From CAIWHR01 sp963836265 (GTDB lineage: Bacteria; Pseudomonadota; Gammaproteobacteria; Burkholderiales; Casimicrobiaceae), in contig CAWIIO010000003.1 in NCBI GenBank assembly GCA_963836265.1, positions 488,916 to 552,915 of the forward strand: DNA of 64,000 nucleotides. The letters run 5' to 3'. The notes beneath the pieces were generated by a model, which was given only the letters and a program-made list of their open reading frames with translations, did not search any database and was not told the origin of the DNA. The translations under genes and the position numbers were made by a program. Of this stretch, positions 54,820-63,256 are shown in pieces. Position 1 is the stretch's first letter. Every line of letters starts with the position of its first letter.

Positions 54820-56193
54820 CTGCCCGATATCTCTGCCGTCACGCGCGTCGGCGACAATCAAGAAGACGGCGCGAAAGTGATCGAGCGCTTGCTCGACTGC
54901 GAAATCAGGACGTCCGGCAGGTCTCGCGATTTCGTGATTTGCGCGCGCCCTAGTGAACAGATGGCCAGCCGCCAGACTGCGTGCCTGACGACCTGTTCGC
55001 TTGCGGGAAAACCGATGGAGGTAGCGATGCGAGACATGGGCTTTCGGCATCCGGTCGCACTGCAGGCACACTCCATTGCGACTACAGTGCGACTTGACCG
55101 TTCCCCCAACCAGCCCTGCATGGTCGAACGCGTACCAGGGTCGCACTCCAGGGCGATGCGATCGTCCGGAATAGCGCCCGATCTCAATCGACATAGAACC
55201 CGAGGGAATCACACCCCGCGCCAATGTCAAGCCTGGCGCGGCGTTGCGTGGCGTTCCGGCCGCGAAGGAAACCTGTTCGGGCACCAATTAGGACGAATCT
55301 TGTTTGTCAAGCCGACTTTGCCGCATGCCCTCTTGACGCGTTCATCGCGCTCGTTATACTCGTGACGCTGCTTGTTCCTGTTCATCGCGAACAGATCTCG
55401 GAGATGAACACCGAGCGTTGCGGGCGTTAACCGCCTCACGCAGTGCCGGGCCTTAAGAGCCCGTATCTCAAGGTCGCGGTAGCGGCTTTTGCCACCGATC
55501 CTACGAATCGCCGCCTTTAGAGCGCGATTCGCATCAGCGATGGGCCAGACCCTTCGCTGCATCGACCTGATCGATGCCGACCGTTTGCTTCTCGAAGTTG
55601 TTTCTTCCTGCGTACGAGTGATGCGCTCGATTTGAGCGCTCGGCGTGGCGTCGCGTTGCCCTTGAGGCTTCGCACCCATTGCTAAGTACGCGAACGATCA
55701 GACGGCCTGGTGGCAGGGCCGAGGATGCGATCGTGGAAGAGACATCCCGCACAGAACACCGGAATTCCGGATCCGAGCACTGACTCGGATGCCGCGCTGG
55801 CGTTTTTTTGACGCCGTCGCGTCCGCCCTGATGGCGGAACGGCATGCCTCGTAGAAATACGTGGCACGCACTGCTCGCACGTTTTTAAGCTCGCCGATCG
55901 CCTTGCGCGATAAACCTCATCCCCTTCCGAACGCCCGCGGGGCTCTCGCGTTCCGGATTCACACAACGTCCCCGCTTCGAAGCGCTCACGATCAAGCGCT
56001 TCGCTCGCGTGACAACACCCGGCCGGACTTCTTGCTCGCGTTCTGGCAGCGACGCGGCGTAACCGTCATAGGAGACGACGATGCCATCGCTCGATTATTC
56101 GCAAGCTGCACCCGCCACAGCCCGCACCGCGCGCGCCGCCCTTCGCACCGTTCGCCCGTGCCCATTCGCCGCTGATCGCACGGGGAGACTCTC
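54820..56193. other. 1.37-kb region without a convincing gene
   Basis: Several open frames cross this stretch on both strands but none has a ribosome site or a recognisable domain. The best is a 150-residue minus-strand frame at 55227-55679 (ALKAAIRRIGGKSRYRDLEI); I cannot support it. Base use is more even than in the flanks, which fits decayed mobile DNA. GGGGAGA at 56179-56185 is the ribosome site of the next gene. Confidence 0.4.
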
Positions 56194-57291
56194 ATGAGCA
56201 ACAACTCTAATTGGAAACGCCACCTTCAGGACAAGATCAACCAGCACAACCGCCAACACGGAAGCAAGCCTAAAGGCGTATCGAACAAAACCATGCACGA
56301 ACGAGCCTGTTCACTCTTTCGCTCCTTCACCCTGCTGCGTCGTCTCGGGTATCAGATCGATCCTAGCAGCCTCGGTGGTCGGCACATTCAGATGCTCGTT
56401 GACTACTGGACCGGAAACGCACGCATCGCTGAGCGGTGTCGGCAGCGCGGTGTAGCAATGTTGGAACATCCGCACAGCACGCCGTACATCGAGCAGCAGT
56501 TGAGCTTTCTGCGTGTCTACGCCGACACCTGGATCGGAAAGCCCGGTATGGTGCATCCGCTCGCGGACTACGTCGACGACCCCGCTCGCTTCAAACGCTC
56601 CTACACCGCCAAGGAAGACCGCAGCTGGGAAGGCAACCAAGTCGAATTCACCAGCATCGTCGAAAAGGTTGAGGCCATTGATCCACGTGTCGCCGCCCAG
56701 TTGGCGCTCCAGCTCGCCTTTGGCTTGCGGCGCAAGGAAGCGGTCATGTTCATGCCACACATCGCCGTCGTCCCTGCGGAGAGCGTACCAACCTCTCAGC
56801 ATGCGTCTGATCGCTACGTGGTCTTCCTCAGAGTCCAGCGTGGCACCAAAGGTGGCCGCTTGCGCTTTGTGGCCATCCGTGACGATGAGCAGCGCTCGGC
56901 GCTCGACCTCGCCCTGCAATTCGCGCCGCGCCCGTCATCACATCTGGGACATCCAGGCTTGTCGCTGAAACAGTCGCTCAAGCGCTTCGACAACGTGATG
57001 CAAAAGGCTGGCGTTACCAGGAAGCAACTCGGCGTGACGGCGCACGGCCTGCGTCACCAGTTCGCTCAGGAGTTCCATGTCGAGCTGACGGACGTGCAGG
57101 CTCCGGTACGGGGCGGCGACGTATGCGCCGATCCAGAAACACTCAAAGCTGCGCTCCTCGAGATTGCCCGCCAACTCGGGCACAACCGCCCTCAGATAAT
57201 CAGCGCCTATTGTGGAGAGAAAGTTGTTATGCGCAGTACTGCCTCCAGTTCTCTGAAAGCAAAGGGGTCAAGTAACCTGAACTCAACATAA
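56194..57291 (+). CDS. Integrase-domain tyrosine recombinase
   Basis: A 365-residue protein. The N-terminal part (1-150) is a DNA-binding helical region (KTMHERACSLFRSFTLLRRL). The catalytic part has Arg in LALQLAFGLRRKEAVMFMP, the HGLRHQFAQEF box and QLGHNRPQIISAYCG with the Tyr nucleophile. It belongs to the integrase-domain family often found in integrative elements. The last 25 residues after the Tyr (VVMRSTASSSLKAKGSSNLN) look unlike the family and run to the left end of the RIT element, so the RIT insertion may have changed the C-terminus. GGGGAGA precedes the ATG. Confidence 0.82.
   Translation: MSNNSNWKRHLQDKINQHNRQHGSKPKGVSNKTMHERACSLFRSFTLLRRLGYQIDPSSLGGRHIQMLVDYWTGNARIAERCRQRGVAMLEHPHSTPYIEQQLSFLRVYADTWIGKPGMVHPLADYVDDPARFKRSYTAKEDRSWEGNQVEFTSIVEKVEAIDPRVAAQLALQLAFGLRRKEAVMFMPHIAVVPAESVPTSQHASDRYVVFLRVQRGTKGGRLRFVAIRDDEQRSALDLALQFAPRPSSHLGHPGLSLKQSLKRFDNVMQKAGVTRKQLGVTAHGLRHQFAQEFHVELTDVQAPVRGGDVCADPETLKAALLEIARQLGHNRPQIISAYCGEKVVMRSTASSSLKAKGSSNLNST
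57280..57291. repeat. Left copy of a short repeat flanking the RIT element
   Basis: AACTCAACATAA here and AACTCTACATAA at 60709-60720 differ in one base, lie in the same orientation and bracket the recombinase trio. They could be element ends or a target duplication. Confidence 0.35.
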
Positions 57292-57306
57292 TTCTTGTGG
57301 CGGGAT

Positions 57307-57347
57307 GGGGAGGCCCTCGGTCAAGAGACGGCATCCGTGACCTCCCC
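57307..57347. terminator. Hairpin after ritC
   Basis: GGGGAGG (57307-57313) and CCTCCCC (57341-57347) can pair across a 27-nt loop, ending 5 bp before the ritC stop. A terminator or element end is possible; there is no U-tract. Confidence 0.35.
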
Positions 57348-57351
57348 AGTG

Positions 57352-58362
57352 TTACAACGAGTGCAGCCACTCGAGTAGCGTCTTGTTCCGCTTCCATGAC
57401 GGGAGCTTCGGCAGCGGCGTACCGTCGGCGACTTTCTCGAGGGCCTTGCGTTTCATCTCAAGGTTTGCCCGCGCATAGATCTGGGTCGTCTTCACGTCCA
57501 CATGCCCCAGGAAGTCGCGGATGATGTCGAGCGAGACGCCACTCTGCAGTAGGTGCATACCTTTCGTGTGCCGCAAGCTGTGTGGACTCACCGGCTGCGT
57601 GAAGCCGGGATGATCGCGACGTACCGCCTCGACATACTTCTGCAGCAGATAGCGTACGCCGGAGCGCGATAATCGTCCGCCCTGCCGGTTCTGGAACAGT
57701 GGTTGGTCAGCGTGTTCGGGGCGATCGAGCCCGTTGTCGCGCAGGTGATCGCGCAGGATCTGGACCGTCGCGTCCATCAACGGTACGGCGCGCATCTTGC
57801 GCCCCTTGCCCATGAGCCGCACCTGTTCGGGTGGATCGAGGCGTACATCGCCGGCGCTGAGGTCGATCAACTCCTGCACCCGAGCGCCGGTGTCGTAGAG
57901 CACGCTCAACAGGACGGCATCTCTGCGGCCGGCGTGCGTATGCAGATCGGGTTGTGCGAGGATTTGCGCGAGGTACTCCTTGGTGAGGTACCCGACGCTC
58001 GGCCGCGCATGTCGCCGCAGAGGAATGGCGAGAATCCGCTGGCTCTGCAGTAAGCGCTCTGGGACTTCGGATTGCACATAGCGGAAGAACGCATGCAGGG
58101 CGGCGAGGCGATGGTTCTGGGTACGAATCGAGACGTGCCGGTCGTTGCCAAGGTGATCCAGGAAGGCCTCCACCAGCGGTGCATCGATCTGCGCGAGGGA
58201 CAGTCGTTCCAGGGAGATACCGCGCACGTCGCGACAGAACCTGAGCAGCAGCGTGAACACATCGCGATAGGCCTTGATGGTGTTGGGGCTCAGGTTGCGC
58301 TGTGCGGCCAAATAATGCGTTAAGAAGTGGGTCACGTGCATGGAGAGGTCGGTCGGCTTCAT
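57352..58362 (-). CDS. ritC: RIT element recombinase, third of trio
   Basis: A 336-residue tyrosine recombinase with the SAM-like N-terminal core (about 5-95) and a catalytic domain: Arg in LYDTGARVQELIDLS, HSLRHTKGMHLLQSG, and FLGHVDVKTTQIYARAN with the Tyr. All catalytic residues appear intact. It overlaps the preceding ritB by 4 nt (ATGA). Three consecutive, overlapping recombinases of different subfamilies in the same order define Recombinase-In-Trio elements. It should act with the other two in moving the element; the individual role is not known. Confidence 0.88.
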   Translation of the reverse strand: MKPTDLSMHVTHFLTHYLAAQRNLSPNTIKAYRDVFTLLLRFCRDVRGISLERLSLAQIDAPLVEAFLDHLGNDRHVSIRTQNHRLAALHAFFRYVQSEVPERLLQSQRILAIPLRRHARPSVGYLTKEYLAQILAQPDLHTHAGRRDAVLLSVLYDTGARVQELIDLSAGDVRLDPPEQVRLMGKGRKMRAVPLMDATVQILRDHLRDNGLDRPEHADQPLFQNRQGGRLSRSGVRYLLQKYVEAVRRDHPGFTQPVSPHSLRHTKGMHLLQSGVSLDIIRDFLGHVDVKTTQIYARANLEMKRKALEKVADGTPLPKLPSWKRNKTLLEWLHSL

Positions 58363-59342
58363 GACTCGATCCTCCGCGGGATGACATCACCGAACGCGGC
58401 GTTGGCGCGAACCGTGATCTCCGGAAACAGCTCGGCGGTCAGATGCAGATAGCGCTGCGTTCCGGCCAGCGACTGATGGCCCAAATAGGTCGCCAGCACC
58501 GGCAGCTTGGCATCGAGATCGGCGCGCTCGCGGTACCAGCGCAGCAGGGTATGGACAGCCATCGTGTGACGAAGATCATGGACGCGCGGCCCCTTGCCTC
58601 TGCCGCCGTGCGGAATCCGGCACTGGAGCAGCAATTGCCGGTATAGGTGATAGACCGCTTGGATACTCCACGGACCGCCGTATGGCGACGGGAAGAAGAA
58701 CGCATCGGCTCGACGAGCCTCGAAGCCGGCTGCGTAGCTTCGCAGGCGCTGCACCAACGGCAAGGCGGGAGGAACCAGGCGATCCTTGCCAAACTTGCCC
58801 TCGCGCACCGTCAAGATGCCTCGGTCAAGGTCAACATCGGCGACACGCAGGTGCAATACCTCGCCGACCCGAAAGCCGCAGCCGTATAGCAGTCGAAATA
58901 CTTCGGGCATGATGAGGTGGCGCAGCGGCGCGTACGCCGTCGGCGTGAGCTGATCGACCGCGTGGAGCAGCTGCTGCACTTCAGCGTGGGTCAGGATGCG
59001 TGGTGAGAAACCGGCACTGCTCTTTGCCGCCAGCAATCCGTCCGGCACGTCAGCGGGATACCCCAGCCGACACATGTACATGGCGAATTGGCGAACAATG
59101 CAGATGCGAACCCGGTGTGTTGACGCGCTCTCGTGGGGTCGTTTAGTGAGCCACTTCCGGGTGACGGAGCGGGGTAGCTCGCGTTGCGGTAGCGTTTCGT
59201 TGGACAGGAAACGATCGAAACGTGCGAGCTCCGCGGCGCCCGCACGATATCGGTAACCGCATGCCTGTTTCTCTTGGACGAACTGTTCCATGAGCGCAGC
59301 AAGAGTGCTTTGGAACTGAGCATGGGGCTGTCTAATCGACAT
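58359..59342 (-). CDS. ritB: RIT element recombinase, second of trio
   Basis: A 327-residue tyrosine recombinase. N-terminal core (STLAALMEQFVQEKQACGYR), catalytic Arg in LYGCGFRVGEVLHLRV, HDLRHTMAVHTLLRW, and YLGHQSLAGTQRYLHLTAEL with the Tyr. The ATG at 59342 (MSIRQPH) overlaps the ritA stop by 11 bp, which is typical of these elements; the frame is open 48 nt further. Intact. Confidence 0.88.
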   Translation of the reverse strand: MSIRQPHAQFQSTLAALMEQFVQEKQACGYRYRAGAAELARFDRFLSNETLPQRELPRSVTRKWLTKRPHESASTHRVRICIVRQFAMYMCRLGYPADVPDGLLAAKSSAGFSPRILTHAEVQQLLHAVDQLTPTAYAPLRHLIMPEVFRLLYGCGFRVGEVLHLRVADVDLDRGILTVREGKFGKDRLVPPALPLVQRLRSYAAGFEARRADAFFFPSPYGGPWSIQAVYHLYRQLLLQCRIPHGGRGKGPRVHDLRHTMAVHTLLRWYRERADLDAKLPVLATYLGHQSLAGTQRYLHLTAELFPEITVRANAAFGDVIPRRIES

Positions 59343-60597
59343 GGCGCACCTCTTCGGTGTCCAGCGCGGCACTGCGCAGGGCTTCCACATCGGCCTTGGC
59401 GTAGATCAACGTCGATGCCATCGTCGCGTGACCCAGAATCTCGGAGATGACATGAAACGGCGTCTGCTCCCGGAGCAGTTGTGTTGCCAGGGTATGGCGT
59501 AGCGAGTGCAGCCCCTGTCGTTGTTGGGTTCGGAACTGGATCCCCGCGAGTTCCTTCCAATATCTAACGATGTAATAGAGATGAGTGTTCTCGGCGAAAG
59601 GGACAAATGGCAACGTCAATCTGACGAACACCTCGCGATGGTCTGTCGGAGGACGGCCCGACTTCAGGTAGTCAATCAATGCCTCGCCGACTTCTTCGGT
59701 CAGTGGCAAACAGAGCGGCGCGCTGGTCTTAGCTTGGGCAATCTCGATGGTCGCCGCTTCCCAGTTGAGAGCATCGAGCGTGAGCGTTCGGATATCGCCC
59801 AATCGCAAACCCAGGCGACAGGCAAGCAAGAGGATCGCGTAATCCCTCTTCCCTTTGGGCGAGCTGCGATCGACGACCCCGAGAAGCCTCTCAACGAACT
59901 CCGGGTCCCAGACCGATGGGATTGCGGCATCGCGCGTGACGCGGATCTTCGGCAGCACATGACTGAGGTCCCGCTGCAGGATTCCTTTCAGCAGAAGGAA
60001 CTGCAGAAACCCTCGCACATCGGAAACGATCCGGGAGACGGTCTTAGGTCTGAAACGATGCCGGGAGGTAACGAATGCGCTGAGATCGGCCGGCTGCATC
60101 TGAGTCAGGCTCGTGACGTTCCTTGATCGCAGGAAATCGAGGAACACGGTGATCGCTTGAATCCGCTCGTGAAGGGATATCGGTCGAAGATGACGTCGGT
60201 CCCGGCAGTACTGCTCGTAGTCGCGCAGCGGCTTCTTCATGAGCGCCGGTACCCGGATCTGTTGCATGTCGGTACGGGGGCGCGCAATGCGTTCCTCACG
60301 CGCAAAGTCGCCGAGCACCTTGACGCCGAACACAATGTGCCGTCGCCATGCCTCGCTTGGCTTGACGCACTCGCTGTCTCGAAGGCGATACGCGTCGACA
60401 AAGCGTGCCGCTAGATCCTCCGAGTACTTACCTCCCCGGTTCGATTGGCGAGCAAACGCCATGAGATGCCGCCAGATCGTGCGGTAACGCCTCAATGATC
60501 TTCTGCTATAGCGAAGCTTCTCCAGCTCCGTCAACGCGCGTCCAACAAGGCGATTTAGCGGCAGGTTGCTTGCAACTTGCTGGTTGGACTGGTCCAT
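59332..60597 (-). CDS. ritA: RIT element recombinase, first of trio
   Basis: A 421-residue tyrosine recombinase, the longest of the three. It has an extra N-terminal domain (about 1-130), a SAM-like core (AITVFLDFLRSRNVTSLTQM), then Arg in ACRLGLRLGDIRTLTL, HSLRHTLATQLLREQ, and ILGHATMASTLIYAKAD with the Tyr. GAGGAGGT lies just upstream of the ATG at 60597. It is the first gene of the overlapping trio; its promoter should lie within 60600-60780, where a perfect inverted repeat is found. Confidence 0.88.
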   Translation of the reverse strand: MDQSNQQVASNLPLNRLVGRALTELEKLRYSRRSLRRYRTIWRHLMAFARQSNRGGKYSEDLAARFVDAYRLRDSECVKPSEAWRRHIVFGVKVLGDFAREERIARPRTDMQQIRVPALMKKPLRDYEQYCRDRRHLRPISLHERIQAITVFLDFLRSRNVTSLTQMQPADLSAFVTSRHRFRPKTVSRIVSDVRGFLQFLLLKGILQRDLSHVLPKIRVTRDAAIPSVWDPEFVERLLGVVDRSSPKGKRDYAILLLACRLGLRLGDIRTLTLDALNWEAATIEIAQAKTSAPLCLPLTEEVGEALIDYLKSGRPPTDHREVFVRLTLPFVPFAENTHLYYIVRYWKELAGIQFRTQQRQGLHSLRHTLATQLLREQTPFHVISEILGHATMASTLIYAKADVEALRSAALDTEEVRHVD

Positions 60598-60708
60598 GAT
60601 CGACCTCCTCGCAAAAGGCGACCGCGATGGCCGCCGGGAGGCTGATCATGAAACTTTATGTGCAGTGATCCAAGGCTAACTCCCTGATCGCAAGGCATCT
60701 GATCGGGC

Positions 60709-60720
60709 AACTCTACATAA
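60709..60720. repeat. Right copy of the short repeat flanking the RIT element
   Basis: AACTCTACATAA, the one-mismatch partner of 57280-57291. Confidence 0.35.
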
Positions 60721-60743
60721 CGTTCTGCTTTCCACAATACACC

Positions 60744-60763
60744 AAATGTGCAGCAGCACATTT
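60744..60763. promoter_or_regulatory. Perfect inverted repeat upstream of ritA
   Basis: AAATGTGC and GCACATTT enclose AGCA. The half-site ATGTGC recurs at 60658. A binding site for a RIT recombinase or a regulator is the simplest reading. Confidence 0.5.
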
Positions 60764-60903
60764 CGTGTACCTCGGGTCACCGGTTCGGTCGGCGCATTCG
60801 GTGCCGCCGTCCGAGACCAAGAAGGAGGCACCGGAATAGTCAGACGCGATCGAGGCGCACAACCTTCGTTATCTCGAACGCAGCGCCGACAACTGGACCA
60901 AGG

Positions 60904-61176
60904 TTACTGAGGAGATTCTGCAGGAGGCACGACGTTGAGCCTGGGCGGCAGTTTCACGCCTTTCGCTTTCGCCATCGCCGAAGCGATCTTCTCCAGCAGT
61001 TCGAAACGCTCATCGGCAAGGGTGTGGGCCCACCGGCTCACCTCTTGCTCGATGTCGTTTTGGCACTCAACATCGCTCAGGTCGAGCCCGATCTGTCGGA
61101 ACTCCTCGACTTCGTTCGGTGTAAAGCGTGTCGAGTTGCCTGATCGGATCATGGCGATGTCGTTCGCGTCGATCAT
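60904..61176 (-). CDS. Hypothetical protein, 90 aa
   Basis: A small acidic, mostly helical protein: FTPNEVEEFRQIGLDLSDVE and RWAHTLADERFELLEKIASA. A Lys/Pro-rich tail (GVKLPPRLNVVPP) follows. The 3' end overlaps the decayed reading on the opposite strand. The ATG at 61176 has no obvious ribosome site. It is followed on the same strand by nothing else before the RIT element. Could be an antitoxin-like or regulatory small protein; no family recognised. Confidence 0.45.
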   Translation of the reverse strand: MIDANDIAMIRSGNSTRFTPNEVEEFRQIGLDLSDVECQNDIEQEVSRWAHTLADERFELLEKIASAMAKAKGVKLPPRLNVVPPAESPQ

Positions 61177-61247
61177 GGAAGTCTAACAGCACGACCCACG
61201 GAAGCAGACGTCGCGAGGATCGACCGCGCTGCGCCCGCCGCTTAAGA

Positions 61248-61643
61248 TCATCCAGCCACGAAACCCGACAATTTGACCACTCTCGCATCGAAGGTCGCCG
61301 TGGCCCGGCATCCCAGCCTGCGGTGGCGAGCTCCGATCAGGCAGTCTGCGAAATCTGCAGCGCTGTCCTTCCAGAGGTAGAGCGCTTCCTCGATCGTGGG
61401 CTCGTCTTCGAGCTCGAGCTCCGCTGCGTCGAGCAGTCCGGAAATGGTGTCCATGATTTGATTTTTTTGCAGACCATATCGGCTGCGCAGCACCCATTCG
61501 GTCTCCAGCAGGACCAGCAGGCTGATCAACACCTTTTCCTGGGCGCCGACCTCGCGCTTGATCAGCCGGCGGGCTCGCTCGAACTGGGCCTCGTGGTCGC
61601 GCACCAGAAACCGCACCAGGACATTGGTATCGAGGCCCAGCAT
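61248..61643 (-). CDS. vapC: PIN-domain toxin (second VapC)
   Basis: A 131-residue PIN ribonuclease with acidic residues D5 (MLGLDTNVLVRF), E47 (LLETEWVLRS), D100 (ADFADCLIG) and D119 (ATFDARV). It differs in sequence from the first VapC. Its ATG overlaps the antitoxin stop by one base (TGATG), so the two are coupled. Toxin activity should be RNA cleavage. Second toxin-antitoxin pair of the island, on the opposite strand. Confidence 0.9.
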   Translation of the reverse strand: MLGLDTNVLVRFLVRDHEAQFERARRLIKREVGAQEKVLISLLVLLETEWVLRSRYGLQKNQIMDTISGLLDAAELELEDEPTIEEALYLWKDSAADFADCLIGARHRRLGCRATATFDARVVKLSGFVAG

Positions 61644-61861
61644 CAGCGTGACAGGCGCTCGACCGCGACCGGCTTGCGGCCCTTCTTGCGCAGGAGTCCT
61701 GCCAAGTCCATGACGCTCTTGGTCTTCACCCGCATGACCACCGTGCCGTCGGGCATCAGAGTGAAGGTCATCCGATCCCCGGGTTGCAAGCCCAGGCTGT
61801 CGCGGATTTCCTTTGGGATCGTGGTCTGCCCCTTGCTGGTCAGGGTTGCGTCGGTCGTCAT
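61643..61861 (-). CDS. vapB: AbrB-fold antitoxin (second VapB)
   Basis: A 72-residue antitoxin. The AbrB/SpoVT hairpin is TLTSKGQTTIPKEIRDSLGL (residues 6-25, through about 45), and the toxin-binding tail is SVMDLAGLLRKKGRKPVAVE. GGAGAGG lies upstream of the ATG at 61861. It should repress its own operon through the inverted repeat at 61874-61900. Confidence 0.88.
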   Translation of the reverse strand: MTTDATLTSKGQTTIPKEIRDSLGLQPGDRMTFTLMPDGTVVMRVKTKSVMDLAGLLRKKGRKPVAVERLSR

Positions 61862-61873
61862 GGTCCTCTCCTT

Positions 61874-61900
61874 TCCTTACTGTTATCAGTATAGTAAGGA
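61874..61900. promoter_or_regulatory. Operator of the second vapBC pair
   Basis: TCCTTACT and AGTAAGGA are a perfect inverted repeat with an 11-nt spacer, 12 bp upstream of vapB. The AT-rich centre may carry the -10. Self-repression by the VapBC complex is expected. Confidence 0.65.
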
Positions 61901-62170
61901 ACCCACCAGAGTGCAATCACCACGCCCTTGGTCGTCTCACCACGCGGGCCGCTGTCTACCATGGGCGGCCCCACGCCTTGCCGGCAGTCTCACGCACTCC
62001 TCGAAGAACGGATCGATCGCGGGCAGCCTGCAGCTGCGGTCGAGTGCCACGCGGGACGCTGGTGTCAGTCGCACCACTTGGGCGACACTTTCGAGCTCTG
62101 CGGTGAGCGGTCGTGGCCGCAAAGCGGCACCCCATCGACACCCCGCAAACTTATCGCCTCGGAGACCGGC
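61901..62170. other. Divergent region upstream of the truncated gene
   Basis: 270 bp without a credible gene; open frames are shadows. It should contain the promoter of the gene starting at 62171. Confidence 0.3.
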
Positions 62171-63256
62171 ATGGCGTCCAACATCACGCGCAGGGACTTG
62201 TACGAACTTGTCTGGTCACGGCCAAGAAGCGAGATCGCAAAGGAATTCGGGGTCTCGGGCGTGCGCCTAGGCAAGATCTGCCGCGAGATGAACGTCCCAG
62301 CCCCGCCGCGCGGCTACTGGGCAAACCTCGCGGGCAAACGCAAGCGGCGGAAGTTCGCCAGGCCGCTGCTCTCGTACAGCGTCGCCGAGCGTATCGAGGA
62401 GGACCACGCCGCCGTCCGCGCGTCGTTCGCGGACTTCGACCCGCAGCGGCTGGAACAGCCGATTCCGCCGCCGCCGGTCTTTCCGTGCAGCGCGGAGGAG
62501 GCGCTCGAGCGCTATCGCGCGCTGATCGCCGCGACGCCGATACCTCACGAGAGCCGCGGCCTCCATCCGATCGCGCAGAAGTTCGTCCTCGAGGACGAGC
62601 GCCTCGCGGAGCTCGCAAGGAAATCGAGTTGGTACAAGCCGAAGTTCGCCGCACCCGAAGGCAAAGAGCTCCTCGAGGGACTCAACCGGCTGCTGTGGTT
62701 CTTCGTCGATCTCGGTCTGACGCCCAGGTCGAGCGGCTACCGCGATATCGTCATGCGGGTTGGCTGCGGAGGGCACTGGCGGACATTCGAGATCAAAATC
62801 GCAGAGCAAGGGCTGAGCGGGGCTCGCGAAGCGAGGCGGGGTTCTGCCACTTTCGAATTCCGCTTCGACACCCACCGCTGGGAACGGCGGAGGGAGAAAC
62901 CGGCGTTCGCTTTCTCCCACTTCAACCGAAACGTCCTGCGCTCGATCGCGAACCTCGTCGTCGCCGGTTGGGAAGACGACTTTCGGGCGTCGCTAAAGCA
63001 CCACTACGAGTGGAACGTCTCGGAACGCAAGAGAACGATTGCGCAAATCGAGTTGGCGCGCCAAGCTGCGCGAGTGGGCATCGGGTCTCGACGTCACTCC
63101 AAAGCGCCTGGCAAACATTCTGTTGCCGCTGCGGGCGGTGCTCAAAGACGCTGCAGCCGACGAGATCATCGACCGCAACGTGCTGCACGGCTGGAAGCCC
63201 GAAATCAAGGCCAAGCTGCGCGACGAGACCGCGATCGATCCATTCACGCCCGATGA
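62171..63256 (+). pseudogene. Hypothetical gene with HTH-like N-terminus, 3' end replaced by integrase DNA
   Basis: The first 300 residues are coherent. A homeodomain-like helix-turn-helix opens the protein (MASNITRRDLYELVWSRPRS, EIAKEFGVSGVRLGKICREM), then a basic GKRKRRKFA patch and an alpha-beta region (LLWFFVDLGLTPRSSGYRDI, FEIKIAEQGLSG). After about residue 300, near 63055-63070, the sequence becomes Arg/Ala-rich because it runs through the integrase gene in another frame, so the true 3' end is lost. The ATG at 62171 has GGAGACC upstream. A sequence-specific DNA-binding protein is inferred. Confidence 0.6.

Larger units (their letters stand above)
60598..60903. other. Right end region of the RIT element
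   Basis: 306 bp upstream of ritA with no gene on the same strand. ATGTGCAG occurs at 60658-60665 and 60746-60753, and an inverted repeat lies at 60744-60763. Beyond it, 60804-60938 reads PPSETKKEAPE, a TAG stop, then SDAIEAHNLRYLERSADNWT to a stop, which looks like the tail of a decayed gene cut by the element. Confidence 0.4.

Noticed and set aside
54112..55287. 391-residue minus-strand frame over the end of fic and the gap
   Set aside because: No start signal or domain, and half of it is antisense to the conserved Fic core.
55227..55679. 150-residue minus-strand frame in the gene-poor gap
   Set aside because: Composition is plausible but there is no ribosome site, family or supporting neighbour. 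Recorded only as a possibility in the gap entry.
59506..60126. Plus-strand frame opposite ritA
   Set aside because: Antisense to a conserved recombinase with overlapping gene structure; no start signal.
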